Source: Saccharothrix sp. ST-888
GTDB taxonomy: Bacteria > Actinomycetota > Actinomycetes > Streptomycetales > Streptomycetaceae
Direction: 5' to 3'
Length of the DNA stretch: 64,000 nucleotides
Assembly (NCBI RefSeq): GCF_000955975.1
Contig: NZ_JYJF01000012.1
Location: forward strand, 1-64,000
In this document: positions 18,190 through 26,261 of the stretch, one piece after another
Layout of the letters: every line of letters starts with the position of its first letter
How positions within the stretch are numbered: the stretch's first letter is position 1
Program-made: the position numbers and the translations under genes
The notes under the pieces: generated by a model
Told to the model about the DNA's origin: nothing
Database searches by the model: none
The model's input: the letters and a program-made list of their open reading frames with translations, nothing else

Positions 18190-18725
18190 CAGGCGTCGGC
18201 CCCCTCGGTCTCGTCGTTCGTCGAAGCCTTCGCGGAACCGTTCACGGAAGCCTTCGCCGAGGTGTCGGTCCGCACACCCGCCAGTGCACCCGGCAACGCA
18301 CCGGTCAAGGCGGTCGGCAGCGCACCCGTCGGTGCGTTCTCCGGCGCGGCTGCGGGCGTGTTCCCGAAGCCCAGTTCGGTGGCGCGGCGCAGCGCGGTGC
18401 GGCGGGTGTCGGGCGCGGCCAGGCCGCCGTCCACCAGCCCGGCGAAGCCGACCAGGCGGCGGGTGCCGCCGAAGGCGCACAGGCCGACCTCGCGGGTGTC
18501 ACCGGGTTCGAAGCGCACGGCGGTGCCGGAGGGAATGTCCAGGTGCATGCCGTACGCGGCCTCGCGGTCGAAGCTCAGGGCGCGGTTGGCCTCGAAGAAG
18601 TGGTAGTGCGAGCCGATCTGCACGGCCCGGTCGCCGGTGTTGGCGACGGTGAGCCTGGCCGTGGCCCGGCCGGCGTTGATCTCGATCGGATCGTCGCCGT
18701 AGAGGTAGTGAGCTCCCCCAGACAT
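18189..18725 (-). CDS. ureB: Urease subunit beta with an unusual C-terminal tail
   Basis: 178 residues. The core (about 1-105) is a standard UreB: EINAGRATARLTVANTGDRAVQIGSHYHFFEANRAL and FEPGDTREVGLCAFGG. Streptomyces UreB proteins are normally near 100-110 residues. Here about 68 extra residues follow, mostly Ala, Thr, Gly, Pro and Ser (EN-APTGALPTALTGALPGAL, then an acidic end). The tail is encoded by a partly repetitive sequence and is likely disordered. ATG at 18725 has GGAG upstream. Confidence 0.93.
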   Translation of the reverse strand: MSGGAHYLYGDDPIEINAGRATARLTVANTGDRAVQIGSHYHFFEANRALSFDREAAYGMHLDIPSGTAVRFEPGDTREVGLCAFGGTRRLVGFAGLVDGGLAAPDTRRTALRRATELGFGNTPAAAPENAPTGALPTALTGALPGALAGVRTDTSAKASVNGSAKASTNDETEGADA

Positions 18726-18804
18726 CCTGCTCTACTCCTTGGTGTGGCAAAGTCGGTGGTTCGGACTCCGGGCCGGCTGCGCGGTAGGCCGGGCGGCCGG
18801 GATG

Positions 18805-19110
18805 TCAGGCGTGGATCGGGTCGTGACAGGTGACCAGCTTCGTGCCGTCGACGAAGGCGGTCTCGACCTGGAGCACGGTGAGCATCTCCCGCACGCCCGG
18901 CATCACTTCGTCGGCCGTGACGACCTTGCGGCCGAGCTCCATGCACTCGGCGACGGTGTGGCCGTCGCGGGCGGCCTCCAGGACGGCCTCGGTGATGAGC
19001 GCGGCGGCTTCGCTGTAGTTGAGCTTGGTGCCCCGGTCCCGGCGGCGCCGGGCGAGGTCGGCGACCACGTAGACGTGGAGTTTGTCGATTTCCCGCGGCG
19101 AGAGGTTCAA
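18805..19110 (-). CDS. ureA: Urease subunit gamma
   Basis: 101 residues: LNLSPREIDKLHVYVVADLARRRRDRG, LNYSEAAALITEAVLEAARDGHTV, and PGVREMLTVLQVETAFVDGTKLVTCHDPI, all diagnostic. Family length is 100. The start is therefore TTG at 19110, since the upstream part of the open frame has no family similarity. First gene of ureABCFGD, 79 bases before ureB. Confidence 0.93.
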   Translation of the reverse strand: MNLSPREIDKLHVYVVADLARRRRDRGTKLNYSEAAALITEAVLEAARDGHTVAECMELGRKVVTADEVMPGVREMLTVLQVETAFVDGTKLVTCHDPIHA

Positions 19111-19730
19111 GGCGTCACTTCGCTTTCTCGGTGGAGGGACCGGGCCGGTCCGGCGCTGGATCGGCTGCGGAGAAGGCTGGATCGGCGGTGGAGCGGACCG
19201 GGGTGGGCACGGGCGGATCAGGTCGGCGCGCCGTTCGTGGGGGAGGCGGACCTGGTGGGGACGGGGCCGGCCGGCGGCCGGGGCCGAAGGCTGCGCGACG
19301 TCGTGGTCCATGGCTCACGGGCTAGCTCTGAGGGCGCCCTTTCCGGCGCTTGCTCCGCAGCCTGCATACGTACTCCCGAGAACGTCGTCCCGCGCGCCAA
19401 CACCACCTGGTTCGGGCGGTGTTGTTCGTGCTCGGCTCCCGGATCGGAACAGTACGCCTGACCGGCCGGGAGGCAAGCGGCCGATATCGGGTACTTAGCG
19501 TAGTCGATCGCGTGCCGAGTGGAATCACGCCTGGTGGGAGTGGCCGCCCAGGTGTGCGAGCGCGGTGGCGGGTGATTCACGGGGGTGGAAGAGTTGACAA
19601 AGCGTTGAACGTATTCGGGCCTGGGGTTGACTGATCGGGTCCCTGCGGGGCCGGTCCGGGAGCCCGTCACGGGGGCTGCGACCTGAACACGACAACGGGG
19701 AACAGTACATGACGACCGGTCCGAGACATG
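19111..19730. other. Upstream region of the urease operon
   Basis: No gene is supported. An inverted repeat lies at 19398-19424 and a plus-strand TTGACA at about 19593. Some of this region must contain the urease promoter, but no confident -10/-35 was recognised. Confidence 0.4.
19398..19424. promoter_or_regulatory. 7-bp-arm inverted repeat upstream of ureA
   Basis: CAACACC (19398-19404) and GGTGTTG (19418-19424) form arms separated by 13 bases, about 290 bases before the ureA start. It could be a regulator site or a leader hairpin. It does not resemble the Nur or GlnR consensus as I know them. Confidence 0.3.
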
Positions 19731-19774
19731 CGAAGGCCCGACCCCGGCGCGTGCGGCGCGGGGTCGGGCCTTCG
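19731..19774 (-). terminator. Strong hairpin terminator of the PPOX flavoprotein gene
   Basis: Arms at 19731-19749 and 19756-19774 pair almost perfectly (CGAAGGCCCGACCCC with its complement, then GCGC). The hairpin begins 29 bases past the stop of the minus-strand gene ending at 19804. Confidence 0.8.
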
Positions 19775-19803
19775 GTCGGGCCGGCTGCGGCGCGGTTGCG
19801 GTG

Positions 19804-20469
19804 CTACTCGTACCGGTAGAGCAGTGCTTCACGCTCGGTCTGCTCGATCATCTCGACCGTCAGCCCGGGGTCGCGCAGGTGGGAGAGGGTGACCTGGGCG
19901 GAGCTGGGCGCGGCGTCGGGAGCCGGCCACTTCTCGGGCTGCCAGGCGCCGGCCCGCAGGAAGGACTTCGGGCAGTGCCCGTACGCCTCCTCGACCGCGA
20001 CCACGACGGCGCTGCGCGGCGGTTTTCCCACGGCCTTCAGCTGCTCCAGCAGCCGGGGGTCGGTGGAGACACAGGCGCGCCCGTTCACCCGCAGGGTGCT
20101 GTCACGGCCGGGTATGACGAACAGCAGCCCGACCCGGCCGGTCTCGACGATGTTGTGCAGGCTGTCCAGCCGCTTGTTGCCGGTGGCGTCCGGGATGGCC
20201 AGGGTGTGCGCGTCCAGCACCGAGACGAACCCGGGCGGGCCGCCCCGGGGCGTCACATCGGCCCGGCCGTCCGCACCCGCGCTCGCCATGAACACCAGCG
20301 GGGCGCAGCCGATCAGCTGCCGGGCGCTGTCGAGCAGCCGGTCGACCTGCTTGCGGCGGGCGTGGTCGCCGGGCTGCTCGTAGACCTCGCGCAGCTGGGC
20401 GATGTCCCGCAGGGCGGTGGCGTTCAGGGCGTCGAAGAGCCGGCTCGTGGCCGGTGGCGTTGTCGTCAC
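19804..20469 (-). CDS. FMN-dependent PPOX-type flavoprotein (MSMEG_1061 family)
   Basis: 221 residues from a GTG at 20469. This start sits eight bases after TAGATT (20478-20483), a good leaderless -10. The frame also allows an upstream ATG at 20523. It belongs to the pyridoxamine-5'-phosphate-oxidase-like split barrel: ADGRADVTPRGGPPGFVSVLDAHTLAIPD, GNKRLDSLHNIVETGRVGLLFVIPG (RxGN-like FMN region) and a C-terminal WQPEKW. The family binds FMN or F420 and reduces unknown small substrates. Confidence 0.85.
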   Translation of the reverse strand: MTTTPPATSRLFDALNATALRDIAQLREVYEQPGDHARRKQVDRLLDSARQLIGCAPLVFMASAGADGRADVTPRGGPPGFVSVLDAHTLAIPDATGNKRLDSLHNIVETGRVGLLFVIPGRDSTLRVNGRACVSTDPRLLEQLKAVGKPPRSAVVVAVEEAYGHCPKSFLRAGAWQPEKWPAPDAAPSSAQVTLSHLRDPGLTVEMIEQTEREALLYRYE

Positions 20470-20545
20470 GTACGGGCAATCTAGCCGAGTGCCAAGGTCG
20501 CGGACGGGGAGTTTCGCCCCCAAGGCCCGGGCGGCGGCTGCCCGG

Positions 20546-20794
20546 TCAGGCCGTGAGCGGCACGTGGTGGATCTCGTCGGCGCGGTGCCCGGCGCGATCG
20601 TGCACCCGCTGGACGGCTTCCTTGGACGGGGCGTCGGAGAGGCAGTACACGGTGCCGGTCTCGGGATCGCCCCAGACCTGCTTGAAGTTCACGTGCTCCT
20701 CCGCCTGGATCGCCAGGTCGGCCCGGTGCGCGGCCGCGAGCTGGTCGGCCGTGATGCCGTTCATACCGTGGTGGACGTCCATGAAGGTGGCCAT
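20546..20794 (-). CDS. SCO4226-type nickel-binding small protein
   Basis: 82 residues: MATFMDVHHGMNGITADQL, AIQAEEHVNFKQVWGDPETGTVYCLSDAPSKEAVQRVHDRAGH, ending HHVPL. This DUF4242 ferredoxin-like family includes Streptomyces coelicolor SCO4226, whose structure binds nickel through histidines. The conserved His cluster (DVHH, EEH, HDRAGH) is intact. It lies one gene away from the nickel-dependent urease operon on the same strand; a role in nickel supply is an attractive inference. Confidence 0.85.
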   Translation of the reverse strand: MATFMDVHHGMNGITADQLAAAHRADLAIQAEEHVNFKQVWGDPETGTVYCLSDAPSKEAVQRVHDRAGHRADEIHHVPLTA

Positions 20795-21394
20795 CGCCCT
20801 CACGCCTCTGCTGGTCGGTGACCCCGGGCCGACCGCCCGGAGCCGGGGGATACCACCAGAGTGCGCCCACTCGCGCTCCGTACGCCAGCGCCTCCTCCCG
20901 GCCGGCGCCGGCGAAGGGCCTCGGCGGACGGTGTCGAGCTGCTCCGCTCCGCCGCCGGTCACCCATGGACGACGGGCACTCGCCGCGCTCCCGGGAGTCG
21001 GCTCGCGATGACGCCAACTCTCCATGAGATCACGCCGGTTGACGGTGGAATGAGCGAGACCGGCGAAGGCCCGGCCTGGGGCGTGTGCGCCGAACTCCCT
21101 GCGCCGGGTGGGCATCCAGGCCGGACGGGGCCACTCGACCGTCGCGGCGTCAGTTCGCCTCCTCCTGCCGGTCCCCGCGATTCTGCCCGCCGCCGGCTGG
21201 GCCGCCGTGCTCCGGCAGGGCATCCTCGGCAGCGGCCCCGAAGGCCCCGTCCCGCTCAGCGGGACCGTGTGCCGCAACGACCGTCGCGGTATTCCCGCCG
21301 ACGCCGAGTCGGCCGAGTGAATCAGGCCACAGCGGAACCCCCTCCTGGTCCGCCGGGGATCATGGCACAATGACGGCAATAGCAGTGACGTTCA
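20795..21394. other. Gap between the nickel-binding protein and the FMN riboswitch
   Basis: Divergent intergenic region. A 70-codon plus frame at 21108-21320 has a signal-peptide-like start but neither a recognised family nor a clear ribosome site, so it is not called. The rib operon promoter should lie here, upstream of 21395. Confidence 0.4.
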
Positions 21395-21520
21395 GCGCAC
21401 TCCGGGGTCGGTGAAAATCCGAACCGGCGGTTACAGTCCGCGACCCGTCCGCAGCCAGCGGCCGGTTGACCAGGTGAAATTCCTGGACCGACGGTTAAAG
21501 TCCGGATGGGAGGCGTGCGC
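21395..21520 (+). promoter_or_regulatory. FMN riboswitch (RFN element)
   Basis: All conserved parts are readable: GGGGTCGGTGAAAATCC, then ACCGGCGGTTACAGTCCGCGACCC, CAGGTGAAATTCCTGG, and GACCGACGGTTAAAGTCCGGATGGGAGG. P1 closes by GCGCA (from 21396) with TGCGC near 21520. A GGCTC/GAGCC hairpin and a GC-rich stretch follow before the ribE start at 21706 and may serve as expression platform. It should repress the rib operon when FMN is high. Confidence 0.97.
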
Positions 21521-21705
21521 GGGCGGACAAGCAGTGCCACGGCTCCACCCGAAGAGCCGCGGAAGGCGTGCCGGGAGGACTCCGTCCCGTGCGCCGGTCG
21601 CAGACCGGTGCCGAGGAGTGTTCTCCGGGCATTCCCAGACCTTGCTGTCCGTGTCCTCTCCCATGCCGCCCCCGGAGTCCGCGCCCAAGCGCGAGGAGAA
21701 TCCGG

Positions 21706-22383
21706 GTGTTCACCGGCATCATCGAAGAGCTCGGCGAGGTCGTCTCCATCGAGGAGTTCGGAGAGTCCTCCCAAATCCGTCTGCGCGGCCCGGCGGTCCG
21801 TTCCGGTGCCAAGCACGGTGATTCCATCGCGGTCAACGGCGTCTGCCTCACCGTTGTCGACACCTCCGAGGAACTGACCGCCGCCAGCGACGAGTTCACC
21901 GCCGATGTGATGGCCGAGACGCTGCACCGCTCCAGCCTCGGCACGCTGCGCCCCGGTGACCGGGTCAACCTGGAGCGGGCCATGGCACTCGGTGCCCGGC
22001 TCGGCGGGCACCTGGTCCAGGGCCATGTCGACGCGACCGGCACCCTGCTCGCCCGCGAGCCGGGCGAACTCGACGCCGCCGGCAACCTGCGCTGGGAGGT
22101 GCTGCGCTTCTCGCTGCCGCAGAGCATCGCCCGGTACCTGGTCGAGAAGGGCTCGATCACCGTGGACGGCATCAGCCTCACCGTGGTGGAGGCCGCCCTC
22201 GACAGCTTCACCGTCAGCCTCATCCCGGCCACCCTCGCCCTCACCACCCTCGGCACCAAGCAGATCGGCGAGCCGGTCAACCTCGAGGTGGACGTGCTCG
22301 CGAAGTACGTCGAGCGGCTGCTCGACAGCCGTGCCCTGCCGGCCACCCTCGCCCCACCCACGGCGCTGGAGGACGTGTCGTGA
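21706..22383 (+). CDS. ribE: Riboflavin synthase alpha chain
   Basis: 225 residues from GTG at 21706 (GAGGAG upstream). Two lumazine-binding repeats are present: FTGIIEELGEVVSIEE...DSIAVNGVCLTVVD and HLVQGHVDATGTLL...SITVDGISLTVVEA, each with the GxCLTV/GISLTV and MAET/LIPATL type motifs. Converts two 6,7-dimethyl-8-ribityllumazine into riboflavin. First gene after the FMN riboswitch; its TGA overlaps the ribM GTG by four bases. Confidence 0.95.
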   Translation: MFTGIIEELGEVVSIEEFGESSQIRLRGPAVRSGAKHGDSIAVNGVCLTVVDTSEELTAASDEFTADVMAETLHRSSLGTLRPGDRVNLERAMALGARLGGHLVQGHVDATGTLLAREPGELDAAGNLRWEVLRFSLPQSIARYLVEKGSITVDGISLTVVEAALDSFTVSLIPATLALTTLGTKQIGEPVNLEVDVLAKYVERLLDSRALPATLAPPTALEDVS

Positions 22384-23027
22384 ACTGGCTCAACGACACG
22401 GCCTTCGCGGTGCTCGGCCAGCCGGTGAAGTGGACCGACATGGTCGGCAACCTGCTCGGACTGGCCGCGCTCGCGCTGGGCTGGCGCCGTTCGATGTGGA
22501 CCTGGCCGGTCCAGCTGCTGTCCGCGGTCGTCCTGGTCGCCGCCTACCTGTCCGGCCACCTGGCCGGGCTGGTGGGCAAGCAGGGCATCGTCATCGCCGC
22601 CGCCGTCTGGGGCTGGTACCAGTGGCAGCGCGGCCGCCGCAGCAGCGGCGAGATAGAGGTCCGGTTCGCCACCGGGCGGGAGCGCGCGCTGCTGGTCGGC
22701 GCCACCGCGCTGGCCACCGTGGGCCTGGCCGAGCTCTTCCTCGCCGTCCCCGAGCTGTCGTGGAGCCCGTGGGCGGACGCGTACATATTCGTCGGCACGC
22801 TGGCGGCGATGTACGCCCAGGCCAGGGGCTGGGTCGAGTTCTGGTTCGCCTGGATAGCCGTCGACATCGTGGGCGTCCCGCTCGCCTTCAGCAGCGGCTA
22901 CACCTTCTCCGGCCTGACCTACGTCATCTACTTCGTTCTGGTGCTGCTCGGCCTGCGCGCCTGGTGGCTGCGGACCCGCACGCCCCGTGCCGCGAGCACG
23001 GCCGTCCTCCAGGGAGCCACGGCATGA
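22380..23027 (+). CDS. ribM: RibM/PnuC-type riboflavin transporter
   Basis: 215 residues with about seven hydrophobic helices of the PnuC fold (DMVGNLLGLAALALGWRRSMWTWPVQLLS, WGWYQWQRGRR, WVEFWFAWIAVDIVGVPLAF). PnuC proteins carry nicotinamide riboside, but members inside FMN-riboswitch operons (RibM of roseoflavin-producing Streptomyces, PnuX of Corynebacterium) import riboflavin. Coupling by GTGA and ATGA overlaps on both sides supports the riboflavin role. Confidence 0.88.
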   Translation: MNWLNDTAFAVLGQPVKWTDMVGNLLGLAALALGWRRSMWTWPVQLLSAVVLVAAYLSGHLAGLVGKQGIVIAAAVWGWYQWQRGRRSSGEIEVRFATGRERALLVGATALATVGLAELFLAVPELSWSPWADAYIFVGTLAAMYAQARGWVEFWFAWIAVDIVGVPLAFSSGYTFSGLTYVIYFVLVLLGLRAWWLRTRTPRAASTAVLQGATA

Positions 23028-24307
23028 CCACCCACCCCGTACCCGACGCCCGGCCGCCGCTGGACGACAGCCTCGCCCTCGACCCGGTCGAGCACGCCAT
23101 CACCGACATCGCGCTCGGCCGGCCGGTGATCGTGGTCGACGACGAGGACCGCGAGAACGAGGGCGACATCGTCTTCGCCGCCTCCGCCGCGACCCCCGAA
23201 CTGATGGCCTTCACCATCCGTTACAGCTCGGGCGTGATCTGCGTCCCGATGACCGGTGCCGAGCTCGACCGGCTCAAGCTGCCGCCGATGACCCAGGTCA
23301 ACGAGGACCGCAAGGGCACCGCGTACGCGGTGTCGGTGGACGCCCGGGACGGCGTGGACACCGGCATCTCGGCCGCCGACCGGGCCCGTACCACCAGGCT
23401 GCTCGCCAGCGAGGGCACCGAGCCGGGCGACCTCACCCGGCCCGGCCACATCTTCCCGCTGCGCGCGGTCGAGGGCGGCGTCCTGGTCCGCCCCGGACAC
23501 ACCGAGGCGGCGGTCGACCTGGCCCGGCTCGCCGGGCTCCCGCCGGCGGGAGCGATCGCCGAGGTGGTCAACGACGACGGCACCATGGCCCGGCTGCCCG
23601 AGCTGGTCGCCTTCGCCCGGCGGCACGGCCTGTCGATCATCTCCATCGAGGACCTGATCGCCTACCGCCGCCGCACCGAGCTGCACGTGAGCCGCGCCGC
23701 GGTCACCACCCTGCCGACCGAGTACGGCGACTTCACCGCCGTCGGCTACAAGGGCACCCTGGACGGCGTCGAGCACATCGCCCTGGTGGCCGGCGGCCTC
23801 GGCGCCGACGGCAAGGTCCCGGACAGCGAGGACCTGCTGGTGCGGGTCCACTCCGAGTGCCTGACCGGTGACGTCCTCGGCTCGCTGCGCTGCGACTGCG
23901 GCCCCCAGCTCCAGTCCTCGCTGCGGGAGATCGCCACCGCCGGCCGCGGTGTGCTGCTCTACCTGCGCGGCCACGAGGGCCGGGGCATCGGCCTCGCCCA
24001 CAAGCTGCGCGCTTACGAGCTGCAGGAGCAGGGCCGGGACACCGTGGACGCCAACCTCGAACTCGGCCTGCCCGCCGACGCCCGCGACTACAGCATCGGC
24101 GCCCAGATGCTCGCCGACCTCGGCGTCAAGTCGCTGACCCTGCTCACCAACAACCCCGACAAGATCGCCGCACTCACCGAGTACGGCCTCACCGTCAACG
24201 GCCGTCAGCCGGTCGCCGTCACACCCGGCGAGCACAACACCGCCTACCTGCGCACCAAGCGCGACCGGATGGGCCACGAACTGCCCTGGCTCGACGCCAA
24301 CTCCTGA
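23024..24307 (+). CDS. ribBA: Bifunctional 3,4-dihydroxy-2-butanone-4-phosphate synthase / GTP cyclohydrolase II
   Basis: 427 residues, starting at the ATG that overlaps the ribM stop. The N-terminal RibB domain has DDEDRENEGDIVFAA and PGHIFPLRA...GHTEAAVDLARLAG. The C-terminal RibA domain has the zinc cysteines Cys279, Cys290 and Cys292 (SECLTGDVLGSLRCDCG) and the RGHEGRGIGL loop. It makes both precursors of the pathway: the four-carbon unit from ribulose 5-phosphate and the pyrimidine from GTP. Confidence 0.96.
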   Translation: MTTHPVPDARPPLDDSLALDPVEHAITDIALGRPVIVVDDEDRENEGDIVFAASAATPELMAFTIRYSSGVICVPMTGAELDRLKLPPMTQVNEDRKGTAYAVSVDARDGVDTGISAADRARTTRLLASEGTEPGDLTRPGHIFPLRAVEGGVLVRPGHTEAAVDLARLAGLPPAGAIAEVVNDDGTMARLPELVAFARRHGLSIISIEDLIAYRRRTELHVSRAAVTTLPTEYGDFTAVGYKGTLDGVEHIALVAGGLGADGKVPDSEDLLVRVHSECLTGDVLGSLRCDCGPQLQSSLREIATAGRGVLLYLRGHEGRGIGLAHKLRAYELQEQGRDTVDANLELGLPADARDYSIGAQMLADLGVKSLTLLTNNPDKIAALTEYGLTVNGRQPVAVTPGEHNTAYLRTKRDRMGHELPWLDANS

Positions 24308-24336
24308 ACCTCCCTACCACCGAAGGACGTACGAAC

Positions 24337-24810
24337 GTGAGCGGCCACGGAGCCCCCGAGCTGACCATCAACAACGTTTCCGACCTGCGGGTCGCCGTCG
24401 TCGCCGCGCAGTGGCACGAGCAGGTGATGAACGGCCTGCTGGACGGCGCCCACCGCGCGCTCAAGGAGCTGGGCGTCGCCGAGTCGACCGTCGTCCGGGT
24501 CCCCGGCGCCTTCGAGCTCCCGGTCGCCGCCAAGCGGCTGGCCGATCGCGGCTACGACGCGGTGATCGCGCTCGGCGTGGTCATCCGGGGCGGCACCCCG
24601 CACTTCGAGTACGTCTGCGAGGCGGCCACCCTCGGCCTCACCGAGGTCAGCGTCAGCACCGGCGTCCCGGTCGGCTTCGGCGTGCTGACCTGCGACAACG
24701 AGCAGCAGGCGCTGGACCGGGCGGGCCTGGAGGGCTCCGCCGAGGACAAGGGCCACGAGGCCGTCACGGCGGCGGTCGCCACGGCCGCCACGCTGCGCGC
24801 GCTGGCCTGA
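24337..24810 (+). CDS. ribH: 6,7-dimethyl-8-ribityllumazine synthase
   Basis: 157 residues from GTG at 24337 (AAGGACG upstream). Diagnostic segments are VVAAQWHEQVMNGLLDGA, RVPGAFELPVAAKRLA, the phosphate-binding VIRGGTPHFEYVCEAA with its catalytic histidine, and PVGFGVLTCDNEQQALDRAG. Forms an icosahedral or pentameric shell enzyme joining the RibB and RibA products. Last gene of the rib operon. Confidence 0.96.
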   Translation: MSGHGAPELTINNVSDLRVAVVAAQWHEQVMNGLLDGAHRALKELGVAESTVVRVPGAFELPVAAKRLADRGYDAVIALGVVIRGGTPHFEYVCEAATLGLTEVSVSTGVPVGFGVLTCDNEQQALDRAGLEGSAEDKGHEAVTAAVATAATLRALA

Positions 24811-24832
24811 CCGCCGGCGGGACTCAAGCCGG

Positions 24833-24898
24833 GACGCGGGGATCCGCGCGGGCGACCGGGCACACAGTTGCCCGGTCGCCCGCGCGGGTCCCCGCGTC
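24833..24898 (+). terminator. Long hairpin terminator of the rib operon
   Basis: A 28-base arm at 24833-24860 pairs with 24871-24898 with a single mismatch around a 10-base loop. It starts 22 bases after the ribH stop and separates rib from hisE. Confidence 0.88.
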
Positions 24899-25028
24899 CT
24901 TGCGCGGTGCGACCGCGCCCGCCTGGGATAGTTCGACCGTGCGTCCATCGACCGTGCGTCCATCGGAGTGTCCAAGGTCCGGGACCGTTTACCGTCCGTC
25001 AGCCCGCAAGCCGTAAGGTGAGCTCATC

Positions 25029-25301
25029 ATGGCTTCCAAGACATTCGAGGAGCTCTTCACCGAGCTCCAAAAGAAGGCCGCCACCGGCGACCCCTTGTCC
25101 TCCCGTACCGCGCAGCTCGTCCAGCAGGGCGTCCATGCGATCGGCAAGAAGGTCGTCGAGGAGGCCGCCGAGGTCTGGATGGCCGCCGAGTACGAGACCG
25201 ACGAGCGGACCGCCGAGGAGATCTCGCAGCTCCTCTACCACCTTCAGGTGATGATGGTCGCCCGCGGACTGACGCTCGACGACGTCTACGCCCACCTCTG
25301 A
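25029..25301 (+). CDS. hisE: Phosphoribosyl-ATP diphosphatase
   Basis: 90 residues, the standalone HisE length. It contains FEELFTELQKKAATGDPLSSRTAQLVQQGVHAIGKKVVEEAAEVWMAAEYE, with the Glu-rich metal-binding EEAAE, and EEISQLLYHLQVMMVARGL. Second step of histidine synthesis (PR-ATP to PR-AMP). AGGTGAG precedes the ATG. Pairs with hisG downstream, apart from the main his operon, as in other Streptomyces. Confidence 0.95.
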   Translation: MASKTFEELFTELQKKAATGDPLSSRTAQLVQQGVHAIGKKVVEEAAEVWMAAEYETDERTAEEISQLLYHLQVMMVARGLTLDDVYAHL

Positions 25302-25357
25302 TCCGCTCCGCCCCCCACCGCACCACAGTCCCCTCCACAGCGAAGGATTCCTCTCTC

Positions 25358-26206
25358 ATGCTGCGCATCGCCCTCCCCAACAAGGGTTCGCTCTCGGGTC
25401 CCGCGGCGGAGATGCTCCATGAGGCCGGCTACCGGCAGCGCAAGGACCCCAAGGAGCTGGTGCTGGTCGACCCGGAGAACCAGGTCGAGTTCTTCTTCCT
25501 GCGCCCGCGCGACATCGCCGTCTACGTCGGCTCCGGCCGCCTCGACGTCGGTATCACCGGCCGTGACCTGCTGCTGGACTCGGGCGCGGACGCGGAGGAG
25601 GTGCTCGCGCTCGGCTTCGCCGGCTCGACCTTCCGCTTCGCCAAGCCGGTCGGTGTCGACCTGAAGGACGTTCAGGGCCTGGAGGGCCTGCGGATCGCCA
25701 CCTCGTACACCGGCCTGGTCGAGCAGCACCTGGCCGAGCAGGGCGTCAAGGCGACCGTCACCAAGCTGGACGGCGCGGTCGAGACCGCCGTGCAGCTGGG
25801 TGTCGCCGATGTGATCGCCGACGTCGTGGAGACCGGCACCAGCCTGCGCAACGCCGGCCTTGAGGTCTTCGGCGAGCCGATCCTGATCTCGGACTCCGTG
25901 GTGATCCGCCCCAAGGGCGCCGGCGAGGACGCGCGGGTCGAGCAGTTCCTGCGCCGCCTCCAGGGCGTGCTGGTGGCCCGCCGCTACGTGCTGATGGACT
26001 ACGACATCCGCGCCGAGAAGGTCGGGGCCGCCGTTGCGCTCACCCCCGGCCTGGAGTCGCCGACGGTCTCCCCGCTGCACACCGAGGGCTGGGTGGCGGT
26101 CCGTTCGATGGTGCTCCGCAAGGAGGCCCAGCGGATCATGGACGACCTCTGGGGGATCGGCGCCCGCGCCATCCTGGTCACCAACATCCACGCCTGCCGC
26201 CTCTGA
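25358..26206 (+). CDS. hisG: ATP phosphoribosyltransferase (long form)
   Basis: 282 residues: MLRIALPNKGSLSGPAAEMLHEAGY, DVGITGRDLLLDSGAD, the PRPP-binding DVIADVVETGTSLRNAGLEVF, and a C-terminal regulatory ACT-like domain (PTVSPLHTEGWVAVRSMVL, ending ILVTNIHACRL) that marks the histidine-inhibited long form. First, rate-limiting step of histidine synthesis. AAGGA precedes the ATG; hisE ends 56 bases upstream. Confidence 0.96.
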   Translation: MLRIALPNKGSLSGPAAEMLHEAGYRQRKDPKELVLVDPENQVEFFFLRPRDIAVYVGSGRLDVGITGRDLLLDSGADAEEVLALGFAGSTFRFAKPVGVDLKDVQGLEGLRIATSYTGLVEQHLAEQGVKATVTKLDGAVETAVQLGVADVIADVVETGTSLRNAGLEVFGEPILISDSVVIRPKGAGEDARVEQFLRRLQGVLVARRYVLMDYDIRAEKVGAAVALTPGLESPTVSPLHTEGWVAVRSMVLRKEAQRIMDDLWGIGARAILVTNIHACRL

Positions 26207-26261
26207 CGACCGATCGGGCGGGGGCCGGACCGGGTCCCCGCCCGTGCTGGGGAGAACCACC

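Noticed and set aside
18190..18480. N-terminal extension of UreC into the ureB region
   Set aside because: This is the shadow frame of ureB. The known UreC start MALLPRKQY has its place at 18189, overlapping the ureB stop.
19731..19774. Possible CRISPR-like or attenuator repeat
   Set aside because: A single perfect hairpin just past a stop codon is simply a terminator.
21108..21320. 70-codon frame with a signal-like start before the riboswitch
   Set aside because: No ribosome site, no recognisable mature part, and other frames of the same stretch look equally open.
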